DNA from: Phanerodontia chrysosporium
Taxonomy: Eukaryota; Basidiomycota; Agaricomycetes; Polyporales; Phanerochaetaceae
Assembly (NCBI GenBank): GCA_001910725.1
Contig: MJGA01000017.1
Coordinates: 124,001-188,000, forward strand
Reading direction: 5' to 3'
Length of the DNA stretch: 64,000 nt
This document shows positions 22,813 to 34,324 of this stretch, in pieces. The first letter of the stretch is position 1; each line of letters opens with the position of its first letter. The notes beneath the pieces were generated by a model. The model had not been told where the DNA came from and did no database searches. It was given only the letters and a program-made list of their open reading frames with translations. Made by a program: the position numbers and the translations under genes.

Positions 22813-23289
22813 TTAGATGCCAAAGCCCTTGCTAGCCGGCTGCGAGATCTTCATGCCGGCCGTCCTGCTTCCAGTAGACATGCGCCTCATCGGCACGTTC
22901 CCTTCGGCACGCTTGTACTGGGCCTCCTTCAGCCTGCGCTCATGGTCGGACATGCCACGGTGCTTCTCGCGCTTCGGCTGCTCCTCTTCGTGCGGGTGAT
23001 GCTCGTGCGGGGGCTGCTCGCCAGGCGGAGCAGGCCGGGGGTAGTCGTCGGGCCCCGTGTCGTTCTGGGCGGTGTCTGCGGCAGGCTTCTGCTCGCTGGC
23101 GGACCCTTCAGCGTCGCACACGGCAACAGACAGCGCTGTAGGGGTGCTCACATGTGCGCAGCGTGTGGTTTCGGGCGGCTGCTCATGGACATGCGCCGCC
23201 CTGCGACTTTCTCTGTGGATGGCAGTGAGCTCGCGCGATAGGAACGGCCAGAGTATGCAACGCACGCGCAGGCGGGTGGGGCGGGACAT
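22813..23289 (-). CDS. Small hydrophilic hypothetical protein
   Basis: Not recognised. Open from the Met at 23289 (MSRPTRLRVRC) to a stop at 22813. The C-terminal half is charged and Pro/His-rich (PPGEQPPHEHHPHEEEQPK), then SDHERRLKEAQYKRAEGNVP, and ends MKISQPASKGFGI. An intron may remove part of the N-terminal half, since gtgagc and cag signals occur near 23100-23150. The gene is convergent with GOS1. It is called real because the C-terminal half looks protein-like and the reading is uninterrupted; no function can be given. Confidence 0.55.
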   Translation of the reverse strand: MSRPTRLRVRCILWPFLSRELTAIHRESRRAAHVHEQPPETTRCAHVSTPTALSVAVCDAEGSASEQKPAADTAQNDTGPDDYPRPAPPGEQPPHEHHPHEEEQPKREKHRGMSDHERRLKEAQYKRAEGNVPMRRMSTGSRTAGMKISQPASKGFGI

Positions 23290-23524
23290 GCTCAGGCGAG
23301 GGCAGAGACTTGGTGCGTTCGAGGGGGACAGACATTGTGTGCTGCAGCTGGCCTCGCGAGAGCCGTCGGTGTGCTTTATGTAGGGGGGTCCGACTCCCAT
23401 GGGGCCTGGTCACGCCAGGCCAGAGGTCAGCGGGTCAGACCTGGATCGGCTCCAGAAGCGGGGGCTGTGGCGCCTGCCCAAAGGAGGCAATCGTAGTATT
23501 GAGAAGGCGCGGAGGTCTACACGG

Positions 23525-24387
23525 CTAATCCCCTTTCTGCCGGGCTGCGTCTTCGCTTCGGACATCCTCTGCTATCTGCGATATGAAGTACTGTGCGCGA
23601 GGAGTCACGAGGAACCAGGCCACGATGATGACTGGGAGTAACAGGCCCAAAATTGGTAAGACAGATCCAGGAACGATTCCAAGGTATAATGGCTCCAGAA
23701 GCAAGGCGAAAGGCACTTCTACGGGTCCAAAGTGTGCAGAAGGTGATGGACGAACCCCCGTGTTGACCGCGCGGATGCGAGCGTACTGTCGTCGTGTCTG
23801 CACCCTGTCTGCACCACCTGCGTTCTTGTCTGTCGCTGAGGCTGTTTCATTGAGTTGCTTAGAAGCCAGAACGGCAGCGGCGGCAGGCATAGTCTCGACG
23901 TAAAAGGCTGCAGGATGCTGGTAATAGCCATCAGCTCAATAGGCCAGCCGTACTCGAGGCATCTCTTACACTAGCAGGCCACGAAATGCGCAGGGTAAAC
24001 TTCCTGAAGTCCTTCCAGAGCGGATCATCCAGTTCAAGGAGCACCCACGCCTCGTGGGCACAATCGGGCGGCCGCGAAGACGGGGTATCCCCTGGCGCTT
24101 CTGAACACAACACCCTGATATCGCAGGCATGCCTTTGAGGCATGGTAGGCGACGCAGGGGTCAGCACCATATGCCGTGTGGACGAGCTGGACGACAGGGT
24201 TTCGCTGTTCAGAGTGTAAGCGTCCATACGGTATGCACACGAAAGAACCATACCACGGGAGAAACGCATCGGCGGCGATGAGTTCAGACTCCACAGCTTC
24301 AAAATTTATGATCTCCGTGTTTGCCTGAGCATGGCCCCAGAGGCAAGCCACGGCGAGAAGGCAGGGCCATATAAGGCTGGCAAGCAT
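23525..24387 (-). CDS. Single-pass type I membrane protein, probably ER
   Basis: Starts at 24387 with a signal peptide (MLASLIWPCLLAVACLWGHAQA) followed by NTEIINFEAVE. A second exon reads ETLSSSSSTRHM to AWVLLELDDPLW and KFTLRISWPA. After an intron (gtgtaag to ctgcag near 23900-23960) the protein continues FYVETMPAAAAVL, RRQYARIRAVNTGV, FALLLEPLYLGIVPG. It then has one membrane span (VLPILGLLLPVIIVAWFLV) and a short cytosolic tail ending at 23525. The layout is signal peptide, luminal beta-rich domain, one C-terminal helix. A PIG-X/Pbn1-like ER factor was considered on topology alone and is not supported by sequence motifs I can name. Confidence 0.65.
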
Positions 24388-24553
24388 CTCAAGGGTCGGA
24401 GGCAGGACACAACTGGGCGCTCGACAGGCTCGCACCACAAGGCGCGGCTTTCCCACGCATACATTTCCGCTTTCGCAAATCCCGCGTTAAAGCTTCCTGG
24501 AGTCCACACGTACGGCCTCCCGTCCTACCCTCACTCGGATTCAGCTCTATACC

Positions 24554-27265
24554 ATGGCGGTCCCCGTCACGTTGTCTCCAGACGACGCGGACGCGTTGTG
24601 CTTGCACGAGCAGATCACGACAAAGCTCACGGTACTACCCCCGACGCCCCCTTCGTCTCATTCGTCTCGTTCCACGTCTCCCTCGCCGATCGCGGAGACC
24701 TCCGCGGGCGCGGACCATGCCTGCGCGGCGAAGAAGAAGAAGAAAAAGAAGGCCAAGAAGTCCGCGAAGGCGAAGGACGCCTCGCAGAAGGACAAAGACA
24801 CGGACGGAGCAGAGGAACGGCCGCCTGTGCTCTGCATAAGCCGCAACAAACATTGGCGGTACATCAGCTCCTACCACGTACGTCTGGCGTCGCTGGGCAG
24901 ACTAGCTGCTCTTATATTGTCTGTTGCGCGTATAGGGACCATGGCTGCAGCTCCCCGTCGAGCTCCTCGAGTCTCTGCTCGTCATTAACCTCGATCCGGC
25001 CACCTTGCAGTCTCCGGCCGAGACACAACTGCCTTCGCTCCCCCCTCCAGTGTCGAGCTCAGAGAGCCGCCCCACGCGCCGTCTGCAAGGCTTTGCGAGC
25101 CTCGGAGATCATTCGCCCCCCGACTCGCCGCGCAGTACGTTCGCGCAACTACCCCCGCCGCCGCCCTTGCCTTCGCCGAAACCTGGCAAGGCGACGCCGC
25201 CTCCCATAGATCCTGGCGTGTTCAGATCTGTCACACAAATACGAAGGCTCATTGACGAGGCCTCTGAATTGTCCGTGCGCGCGTCCTCCGGCCTATCGGC
25301 CGCAGCCCTTGGTTCCATAAGCCGCAATGCATCCTTGAACCAGAGCTCCTGGAGCTTAGCGCATTCTCTGGGTCTTGCGGGCGTACCCGATCATGGACGG
25401 AATGTCGCTATGTCGGCTATGCGAATTCACAGGCTTCGCGCATTAGCAGTGCAGAAGCTCGCGGCGGCCTACAAGGCAGACGAGATCGCTTCCAGCGTCA
25501 TGGTCATGCAGGGCGGCAGTGTCTTCGATGACATTGCCGAGCGTGTCCTCAAAGTCGGTGCGTGCGCTCCGGCTTTGCTTCTCCAGCTTATTTTCAGACG
25601 ACTTTTCCAGATCCCAATGACATCGATGCGCGTTACGTTCATTTCTTCCACGAGCGAATCCCGTCTAGGTAGAGTTTTTGCTCTGCAGCGCCTCGTCAAA
25701 CCTAACATACTTCCTCTTACTGTCCCAGGCAACTCGCTGAGTCCACCACAACAGCGCTGCTGGATAGCTTGATTGCTGCCCAGCCGCATCGTCTCGAGTT
25801 TTTCCGCACGCGCGGGATCGTCCATAGCTTCCGCAGCGAATACACCCTAGCAGTGAAGGATTTTACTCACGTCCTTCGTGAAGCACGTGCGCAGCGCAAG
25901 GCAAGAATGCTGCACCGAGCCCACGGCCTTCCCAGCGAACAGCGCGGCAAAGGGAAAAAGAAGAGGGGGAAGTCGGCTAGTTCCAGGTCCAATGGCCAGG
26001 CTCCTGCCGATGGCACCAGCACGCCGCCTGAAGGGCCGACCATTGACGGGCTTGATGGGGAGCCCCTGCTGCTCCATCCGTCAGTCCTCCCAGATGCTCC
26101 AGATCCTATTGAGCCCCAGTGCCTATTCTTGCGTGGTGCGGCCTATCTCCAGCATGCTGTGCACCTGATCGAGCAGGCCATCCTCAAGCTTGAAGGCATC
26201 AAGAAGGAGCTGACTCCCGAGGGCACAGAGTTAAGGTTGTGTTATCTCGAAAACGGCAGGTACGGTGGGGTCGAGATTGGCAACCCTGATGGACCCTTGG
26301 GCAGCAAGGAGGGCGCGAAGCTGAAGGCGTACCGCGAGGTACTGGCCAACGAAGACTTCAAGGAGCAGGTATTCAACTTGGTCAAGAAGAGCATGCGTGA
26401 CCACGAGCGATTCCTTTCCCACTTCGATACCTTGGAAGGGCCTTCAAACGATCCTACTGACGACGTAGATTGGGCGACCAAAGCTGAGCATGCCTTCCTA
26501 CTCTCACAGAGCTACCGCCCAGGCAGCCCCAACCAGCCACCGCCTCCTCTATATCCCGACGCGCCGGCCATGTTCACGACTTATCATCCCTTGCTGGTCG
26601 AGTCTCATTTCAGCATACTCATTGGGCTGATCCTGCTGGGCGATTTCGCCACCTTGGTCCCCTCCTTCTATCGTTCCGCCATGCTAGTCGACGGTCTCGA
26701 GGGCTATCCCGTCTTCCTGCCCCCACGCTCCATGGCCCAAGCAGAATTCATCGAGATCCTCGAACGTCTCGCGGGGGGCTGGCGCACAGGCGTGCAGCCG
26801 CACTCGCTCATGCGCTCGTCGAGCCTCGCACTCGAGCTGCACTCGCGGTCCGCGCGGGCGAAGACGAAGGAGGCGGAGCGCCCGCTGACGATTGTCGTGC
26901 CCGAGCCCGTCTCCGCGAGCGCGTCGAGCTCGTCGAACACGCCAACGCTCGGCGTGAACGGCTCGAGCTCGAGCACGGCCGTGTACCATCCGCCGAGCCC
27001 GCCGTCCGGGCGCACGACGCCGCCGCGGGGCGCGGACCGCGCCGAGAGCCTCGACTACGCGCGCATGCTCCTCGTCCCCGTCGCACGCGTCCAGAAGGAG
27101 CGCGCCGAGAAGGCCGCCGCGGAGAAGGCAGCGGAGCGTGCGGCGGGCAAGGCCGCGAAGAAGAAACCGCTCAGCATCAGCGTACCCCTCCACGGCCCCC
27201 GCGTCGAGATCGTCATGGCGTGGCTTGGAGCGGTGCACCTCCCGGAGTTGGATGCGGTTGCATGA
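24554..27265 (+). CDS. Large hypothetical protein with Lys-rich and low-complexity regions
   Basis: Not recognised; about 850 residues. It starts at 24554 (MAVPVTLSPDDADALCLHEQ). An early Ser/Pro stretch and a run of seven Lys (nuclear-signal-like) are followed by NKHWRYISSYH, an intron, and GPWLQLPVELLESLLVINL. Further introns lie at about 25557-25610 and 25667-25729. The central part is helical (FRTRGIVHSFRSEYTLAVKD, CLFLRGAAYLQHAVHLIEQA) and reads like TPR-type helix pairs. Then come YHPLLVESHFSILIGLILLG, Ser-rich linkers, and an Ala/Lys helix near the end. The 1.5-kb last exon is uninterrupted. The gene looks intact and conserved in style; its function is unknown. Confidence 0.72.
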
Positions 27266-27918
27266 AGGAGGGTCTGGCTCTGGCTTTTGTCGTCATGTTC
27301 CCGTTGGGTTCGATGTATGCCTCTTATCTGTGCGTTGTGGTTGTGCTGAAAAGTTCCTAAGTTATGTCCGTGGTTAGGACCTTGGCTACTGTACATGTCA
27401 TCTAGTCTCTATTTCTGCCGTTAATGTACAGCACACATCAGACCGACAGCATCCATGTTACCGCGGTGCAATTGGCAAACGAAGCGTCTTGAGCTTCAAA
27501 GTGTTTGTCTGGCACACAGAACAGCGTGTTTTGAGCGTTGAGCATGTATTGTAATGCTAAAAACTAGGTACATGGGAAGAGAAATGTCACAGGAAAAATC
27601 GACATGCCGCAACATCCGTGGAATGCATTACGACACTTCCTAGCCTGGTTGGGCCGTAGCCTTGCTCTCGAGAGAACAGGACAACAACGTGTCACTGGCA
27701 CTGGTTTCGACCGTGGAGGAGAGCTAACATCGACCAGCGTGGCATATCTCTCTTGGTGAGAAGAAAAAAGAGCGCAAGGGCGACGCAAATTTATACGCAG
27801 GCGGAGATCGAAGCGCGCACTCCGCCCGGCAGTTTGCGGCGGCCTGCGCGAGTCGGGTGCAAGGCGAAGCGCCGGGGACCGACAACCTGAACTTCACGGC
27901 TGGACTGAGCGGGGAGCG
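27266..27918. other. Intergenic, no gene seen
   Basis: 3' untranslated region of the large hypothetical gene and promoter of the mitochondrial uS15 gene. No motif-bearing reading frame, tRNA or repeat was recognised. Confidence 0.45.
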
Positions 27919-28897
27919 ATGTTGTGTGCACGACTTGCACAAAGTGCGTGGCGACGCTCTTGCTATCTGACATGGTTTACCAACCACACCTTCGTTTTGC
28001 TCGGCAGATTCGCGCTTGGTCGCCTCGACAAGTACCGCTCCCGCGGCAGCAGCCACCTTCCACTCCTCCGCTGTCGCCCACGTCAAGGTCAAGGCGCGCA
28101 CCGAGGCCAACATCCGGGGCCGCGATGAGCGTGCACGCAAGGAGGCCCTGAACCGGCCGCACGTCGTGCTCGGACACCGCCCGGGCGACGAGGCGAAATG
28201 GCGCAATTGCGACCTCGCGAAAATCCTCGTGACGGAGAAGGACATCTATGCCGCGGCGGAGGTCCCCGACAGCGTGTCCGACGGCGCCACCGAGGTCATC
28301 GTGCCGCAGTTCTTCAACTACGGTCTCAAGGCCGCCGAGCGGCGACAGCTCTTCGAGACGCTGCCCGTGCTCACCGCGGAGGCGCGCGTGAAGAGCGTGC
28401 TCGCCAAGGCCGGCGACCTCCTCCCACAGGACATGATCCCCGTCGCCGAGCAGGCGCAGAAGGAGGGCGAGGCCGCAGAGGCATACAAGGCGCAGCTGCT
28501 CGCGCGCGTCGTCGACCTTCGGAACGCAAACGCGCGCGGTATCGCGTACGAGAACCGACAGCGGTGCATCGCGGCGTTTTCGGAGCCTGGCAAGCCGAAT
28601 GACACAGGTCGGCCGGAAGTGCAAGGTGCGTTCACACAGTATACTCCGGCTCCCTCGCCGCGTTGCTCATCTCGAGGCCCTGTAGCTGCGATATTGACCA
28701 TGCGGATACGGAACGTGTGGGACCATCTCATGCGAAGCAAAAGAGACATTGCTGGCCGGCGAAGCCTGCGCTCGCTCATTCACCAGCGTGCAAAAGTGCT
28801 GAAATACTTGAAGCGACTGGACCAAGACCGCTACGAGGCTGTCCTCGAGCGTCTTGGGATAGAGCCAGGGGCCATCGAGGGCGAACTCGTCGTATAG
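27919..28897 (+). CDS. MRPS28: Mitochondrial ribosomal protein uS15m
   Basis: Component of the mitochondrial small ribosomal subunit. The ATG at 27919 opens a short exon (MLCARLAQ). The intron 27944-28007 then leads to NSRLVASTSTAPAAAATFHS, a good mitochondrial presequence. A long N-terminal extension of about 190 residues, as in yeast Mrps28, precedes the S15 core. The core motif DTGRPEVQ is split from AAILTMRIRNVWDHL by an intron. RSLRSLIHQRAKVLKYLKR and YEAVLERLGI complete the S15 fold, with the stop at 28895-28897. No frame break. The assignment rests on the nearly canonical S15 signature. Confidence 0.92.
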
Positions 28898-29470
28898 ATT
28901 CTATACTCCCCTGATTTGCTTCGGGGTATAATGACCATTCCCTTGCGCCGCTCCAGTCTAGGTCTCAATTCTGACGGTCCGAGTGGTAGCCCCTTCTCCT
29001 TTTGGGACCTGACATGCGCTCACACATGTGAGATGGGTTCCAAACCTGGGCTTCATCCGCGATCCACAATATATTGCACGTTGGATATTAACCTGCGGAC
29101 ATATGACGAGTGTGCTCGGCGGTGGTGCACAGGTGCTTCTCTGCCCAAGTGTTCGCTTCGCATCGCCCCTTTTGAGGCGGGACCACATGTTGGAATTCCC
29201 GTCTGTCTCGATATCTTGCGGGTTGCAGAGACTATATAAGCGATCTCTCAGCGATTCCATACCTTCTGCAAAGTTCTCTCGCATCTTCGCACTAGAACCA
29301 GGCGGAGTGCACACATTTGTAGCCAAGGACTAGGGTTAAGGTTAAAAGGGGCTAGTTTAGCGCTGCTCGGTGGTACGGGCGGGAGTGCCGAATTGGGTGA
29401 GGTCTACTTACCGGCAGCCTCAGCAGGCTGCCGCTTTCCACACACATCCTACGCTTTTATACACCCCAGC
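28898..29470. other. Intergenic between uS15m and RhoGEF
   Basis: Contains the 3' untranslated region of uS15m and the RhoGEF promoter with a TATATAAG at 29233-29240. Open stretches on both strands have no recognisable motif. Confidence 0.45.
29233..29240 (+). promoter_or_regulatory. TATA-like box upstream of the RhoGEF gene
   Basis: TATATAAG about 230 bp upstream of the ATG at 29471; the spacing implies a 5' untranslated region of around 200 nt. Seen in sequence only. Confidence 0.35.
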
Positions 29471-32362
29471 ATGGCGGCGGCCTCAGGTGCGTGTTTCCGC
29501 AAGCCCTGCCCAGCGACCGACAGTGGCTGACATGCGCTTTGCTCGCCTATCCCGTCGGCGCGCTCCGACAGACAACCGCGGCCCTGCCATGGTCGACTTT
29601 CCGTCCCTCGACGGCGCAAAGCCGGCCGTACTCGTCCCCGACGCCCAATTGGCACCTACTGCGTACCTTCCTTTCCGCCGGATATCCCTCCCTTCCACGC
29701 CGAACCTCCAGAGGCAGTCCATTGCGAGCCTTGCGTCATTCGACTCGATACCCGAAGGACCTCAGCCTTCCGCAGTGCCTCTCGCAAGGCCCCCGTCAAA
29801 AAGGGGGAAGCGCAGGGGCTCGTCCGTAGACCCTGCCAAACGGCTGCACCGACGCAAAGAGGTCAAGTCCGTCATGGTGGACGAGCATAGAGAGGCTAAG
29901 CGTCGCAAAGTCATCAACGAGCTGTATGAAACGGAACGCACATACGTAGACGGGTTAGAACTTATCTATTCGGTGAGTTGTGTCCGTTTATCCGTTGGTG
30001 CCTCAGCTTACCTCCAGATAGCATTTCCTTACGCCTATCATTGCCTCACTGGACACACCTAATCAACTCCTGGACCGCGCCGAACTCACGTCGGTCTTTT
30101 CCAACTTCATCGACATCTGGAACTTGCATCGGTCATTCTACTCCTCGCTATCTTCTGCTCTCAATGCTTCAACTTCAGCCACTCAAGAGCTCCCATCACC
30201 GCCGCCCATCTCTCCCATCCTGCTGTCACATTTCCCCTATCTGTCGCTGTATACCCCTTTCGTGTCGTCCTTCGCAGATGCTCTGACGTCTTGCAATGCG
30301 CTACTCGCCAAGTATCCCAACTTTGCCTCGTTCATGGCGACTCAAGAAGCTGACCCTCGATGTGGGAAGCTCAAGTTTCGTGACTGGCTTCTGACCATTG
30401 TGCAGCGATGCCCGAGGTACCTCCTCCTGCTCAAGGACCTCATCAATTGCACGGATCAGGACGACCCGGAACACACAAGTCTTGTTGCTGCGCATACACT
30501 CGTGTCAAAGAGTACGTCCCGTTAGACTCCGCACTGCGTGTCGCTAACTTTGCATCCGCAGTCACAGACTCTCTAAATGCTTCGTTACATAGTCATGCAC
30601 AGACCCTCGCTTTGCTCGCCATCCAGCGCAGCACAGTAGGGCTTCCTTTCCAGCTCATCACACCGGGTCGCACGTTCCTCAGGCGAGGCCCTCTCCTGCA
30701 AGTCGGCGGGTCTTCACCGCGCGAGCGCGAATTCCTCCTGTTCTCGGACTGCCTCATCTGGCTCTCGAGCGCAGACAAGACAGATGACCCGGAGCGACAG
30801 CAGCGGTGGGAGCAGCTCGTCAATGAGCCGCCGCACAGCCCGGACAGGCGGCCGACGCTCTCCCGCTCGCGGAGCAAGAGCGACGCGGATTTGGCCACGC
30901 AGGCCGCGCTCAAGCGCAGTGGCTCCGCGGGCTTCCGACTAAAGCTTTCTGGGCCGTCGCTGAAGAAGCGGCTGTCGAGCAATGGCGTCGCGGAGGAGAA
31001 GTGGGTGTACAAGGGACACATCGAGCTCGTCGACCTCGAGGTCGTGCTCGGACCCCCTGGCGAGCCGAACGAACATCTGCGGTTCGAGGCGCTCAGTCCG
31101 CGCAAGTCTTTTGCACTGTATGCGAGCAGCCAGGAAGAGCGTGACGAGTGGGCGACCGCCATTCGGAATGCCAAGGCGTCCTTGCTCGTGTCGCTCAATG
31201 TGATGCACCCTAACTCGACTTTGACGTCGTCGACGTCGACAAACCACCTCCGCCAAGCGCTGCAGGCTCTGCCCTACTCGCCAGATGAAGAGTCTAAGAA
31301 CCCAAAGCGTGGCAGGGTCGAGCACTTCGTGCCGGCGATCTGGATACCAGACAGCAAAACAGAAAGTTGCATGCGGTGCGGTCGCACGTTTGGCTGGCGG
31401 AGGAGGCGGCATCATTGCAGGTTGTGTGGACGATGTGTCTGTCACGGCTGCTCCACGAAGGTACGCGACCTCATCGCTCGCATTTCACAGCGCTGACGCC
31501 AAATCTGCATACAGACATTTTTTATCGTCGACTCGAGCGGTGCGAAGTCTAAACCAGATCATAAGTCAGCGCGTGCCTGTGACGCATGCTACGACACCGT
31601 CTTCCCTGTGATGAGCCCCGCGCCCGAGACTTCCGCCGCCACAGCGACCATCTCGCACCTCACTCTCTCCGGCCTCCGGTCCATGCCTTCTCTCCTCCTC
31701 GAGGACAGCATCCAGGCCTCCCCCTCAGTGCTTATGGCCATTGACGTCGAGCCAGCGATGGGGCGCCGCCGGTCCAAGGCCGACGTGCACTTGGCTCCCG
31801 TAGCCCCTGCCTCCTCTCGCGAGCCGTCCGAGGGGCACCCACGTGTCCCTGCAGTCAGGATCAAGGCACCCTCGCGTCCGCGAAGCTTCATCGAGATTGT
31901 GCACGACCTGAATGACCCGCCCGATGACGCTTCCTCGCCTGCAGGCACGAGCCCCTCGACGTCGCGCTTCAGTCACGGCGGGCCGGAGCCCTCGTCCGTG
32001 CTCGGCGACCTGGAGGAGGACGAGGAGGACGGCGACGACTCCGAGGCGCACGCGCCCAGCACGTCTCACCTGAGGGCGCCGCCGCGCGCAGCCTGCCATC
32101 CTCGCCGATCCGCGCGGCTCTCGTCGGCGCGCGCAGGGAGGACACAGTGCGCCGGCGGAAGCGCTTCTCGCTGCCTGCGGTCGCGATCCACACGACGCCC
32201 GTGACGGCGAAGGCGAACGTCGTCGGCGAGGGCAGGTCCAAGCGGTGGTCGCTCGTCCTCGGGAACCTCAAGGCGAACGGGAGCGAGTTCGTGCAGGGCG
32301 TCGCCGCGGGCAGGCTCAGCGAGCTCCTTGGGCGACAGGCCAAGTCTCCGTTGGCTGCCTAG
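29471..32362 (+). CDS. Rho guanine-nucleotide exchange factor with DH, PH and FYVE domains
   Basis: Activates Rho-type GTPases at membranes, by family. The ATG at 29471 is followed by a possible 37-nt intron (29487-29523); the Met at 29530 is an alternative start in the same frame. DH domain: KVINELYETERTYVDGLELI, then HFLTPIIASLDTPNQLL, FRDWLLTIVQRCPRYLLLLKDL. PH domain: RTFLRRGPLLQVGG, EFLLFSDCLIWL, KWVYKGHIELVDLEVVL, EERDEWATAIRNAKASL. FYVE-type zinc finger: CMRCGRTFGWRRRRHHC, RLCGRCVCHGCSTK, then ACDACYDTVF after an intron. A disordered tail ends at 32362 (RQAKSPLAA). At about 32081-32089 one base appears missing, linking HLRAPP to SLPSSPIRAAL. Confidence 0.9.
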
Positions 32363-32869
32363 GCCGTGTTTCGGCTGTGATGCTATGGCTGCTGCGTTGT
32401 TGACGTCGTCTGTCTCGGCTCGCCCTTCGTTGTCCCACGTTCTTTTACGATATTCATGCCTGCGCCACGATTATTTACTCCACTTCATAGACCGGACCAT
32501 GGACGTCCAAGTATCTTCAAATAATTGCAGGGGCTTGTCTGCCCATAATATACATCCATTTATTGTGTTTTTTTTTTTCGGGCCGATAGTCATTGAATCT
32601 GGCTTCGATGCATTCGGATGGCGTTCGCTTTACCTCGTTAGCACCACCTGTCCGGGTAGACATTTGCGATCAGCTCAAGTCCTCGGTACGTCATGACTTT
32701 GTCCGGGTGGCACTTCACTGAGATAAGTCGCATCTTTCTAGCACGAGGATTTATTGTCATGCAAGAGCATCGTCCACCAAGAATAGCTGTTTTCCGGCAT
32801 AGGATCGACATGATTCCGTAGGAGAGTGAAGTGCTACGCGTTCCTACTTAAGCTGAATTAAATACTTAC
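32363..32869. other. Intergenic, AT-richer
   Basis: 3' side of the RhoGEF gene. It holds a run of nine or ten T near 32570 and no recognisable gene. The dispersed repeat begins near its right end. Confidence 0.4.
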
Positions 32870-33735
32870 CAAATACCTGCTAGATCAATAGCTGTACAAT
32901 AGCGACCATGTGCTGTGTAAGAGGTGTACAATCCTGTGGCCAGCGTCTTCCGATCGAGACCACTGTTCGACTCTCGAGGATCTCACTCTCGCCCTACAAT
33001 GGCGCTGAGTAGGTCTCATCTTCCGCTCAAGCCGGGAGGCAACCCAACCGTCCGCCGTAAGGAGGTAGATGCAATGAGAATCAGCGCAGTGTCAAAAGGT
33101 GTAGGTCTGCTACTCACTTGACGCTGCCGGTCACCTCCACTGGACAAGTTATGTTCAGGCGCGTGTTGGTTTCACCCGCCAGCCTGAGAGGCTGACAAGC
33201 TACTTATCCCAAGGGCCGACGGAAACGGCCGCGCCAGGACGGTTGTCATCCCGCCCACCCCTCGAGAGGACGTACCCGCAATGTGAAAGCCAACCACACC
33301 CCTCCGCCACCCCGTCCTCGCATGCGGCCGGTTCGCATGGAGTAGGGATGACGGTCCGGCAGGGCGCGGCGACCCCACACCGCAGGCAGCCCCTTCAGGT
33401 GTATCTTGGCTTCCCGCGGCCGCACCCATCTCAGGTGGCAGATGCTTCTTGAAGGCCGGGTACTGGTCCCCGGGGCCCGCGAAGAGGGCTACACCGGGAC
33501 GCCTGCTGGCGTGCCGGCAGACGCCCCACCCCAGGGGAAGGTAGGCGAGGAGAGGAGAAGAGGAGGGCAGGAGAGGGAGGAAGAGGAGGGAAGGAAAGCT
33601 TGGTTGGTCTGGAAAGCGACGAGGAGGCGAGTACTTATACGCTTTCGAGGCTGAGGCTGACACGCGGTCACGTTACTTGCTTGTTTACCGCGATGCAGCG
33701 AGGCTGACCGTCTTCGCGGAGGATCGACCTCCGGG
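32870..33735 (-). repeat. Dispersed repeat, copy 1
   Basis: About 860 bp that match 60480-61320 in inverted orientation. The best part, 33160-33735, is close to identical by eye (for example both copies share the GTACTTATACGC and GGCTGACCGTCTTCGCGGAGGA blocks). The remainder (32870-33160) is more diverged but alignable with indels. It is GC-rich, with a purine-rich tract at about 33540-33600. No terminal inverted repeats, long terminal TG...CA ends or coding domain could be confirmed. The reading frames in the two copies are not conserved, so it is not treated as a gene. Strand is given relative to the adjacent NACHT gene. Confidence 0.8.
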
Positions 33736-34324
33736 TTGCTTCTTCTAGTCTCGATCGGCGACAATGCAAGAGTCAATGAATCGAGCGAAGTTCAGAACAT
33801 CGCGCTCCCGGCGCGTCCTCCACCTCTGAGCTGAGGGTCGGTGGTGAGCATACGCCCAACGACTTCAGCTCCAGATCATCGTCAACCAGGCCAGTCGTTC
33901 TTTGTGCGAAAAAACTGTGAAGATAATAAGAGCAGTCTGCGAATCTCTACCCGAGGAAGTAAGTTGCGAAGTCGATCGAGCTCAACCCAAACCAGGACAC
34001 TTCTCAAATCCTGACATGTTGGAAATTAGACGCCAGCCGCCGAACCAGGCGGCACATGCATGGGTGGCTTGGAGTATTGCGGTGTCCTGTACAGTGGGAG
34101 AGGATGTCTTGATGATTGTATCATGGTACAGAGAGAAGAGGGAGGAGCGCAGGGCAGCGGTCCACTTCGTGCCTGGGCATTCTCTCCGCCCCCGCCAGCG
34201 AGCGGAAGTTCCTGTCGTATATGAATTCTAGTCCGATACCGAGACGAGAGAATATGGTACCTCTCAGACCGAGTACTGGTTATTATATTTCATTTTAGAA
34301 CAGTTGGGTAAAAATACATGATTT
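33736..34324. other. 3' flank of the NACHT-WD40 gene
   Basis: No gene. A stretch at about 33960-33995 (GAAGTCGATCGAGCTC) matches the flank of repeat copy 2 (GAGCTC/GGGCTCGATCGACTTC near 60450), so the duplicated segment continues through here with an insertion of about 200 bp relative to the other copy. Confidence 0.5.

Noticed and set aside
33172..33663. Apparent gene inside repeat copy 1
   Set aside because: The matching region of copy 2 changes frame because of indels, so the reading is not conserved between copies.
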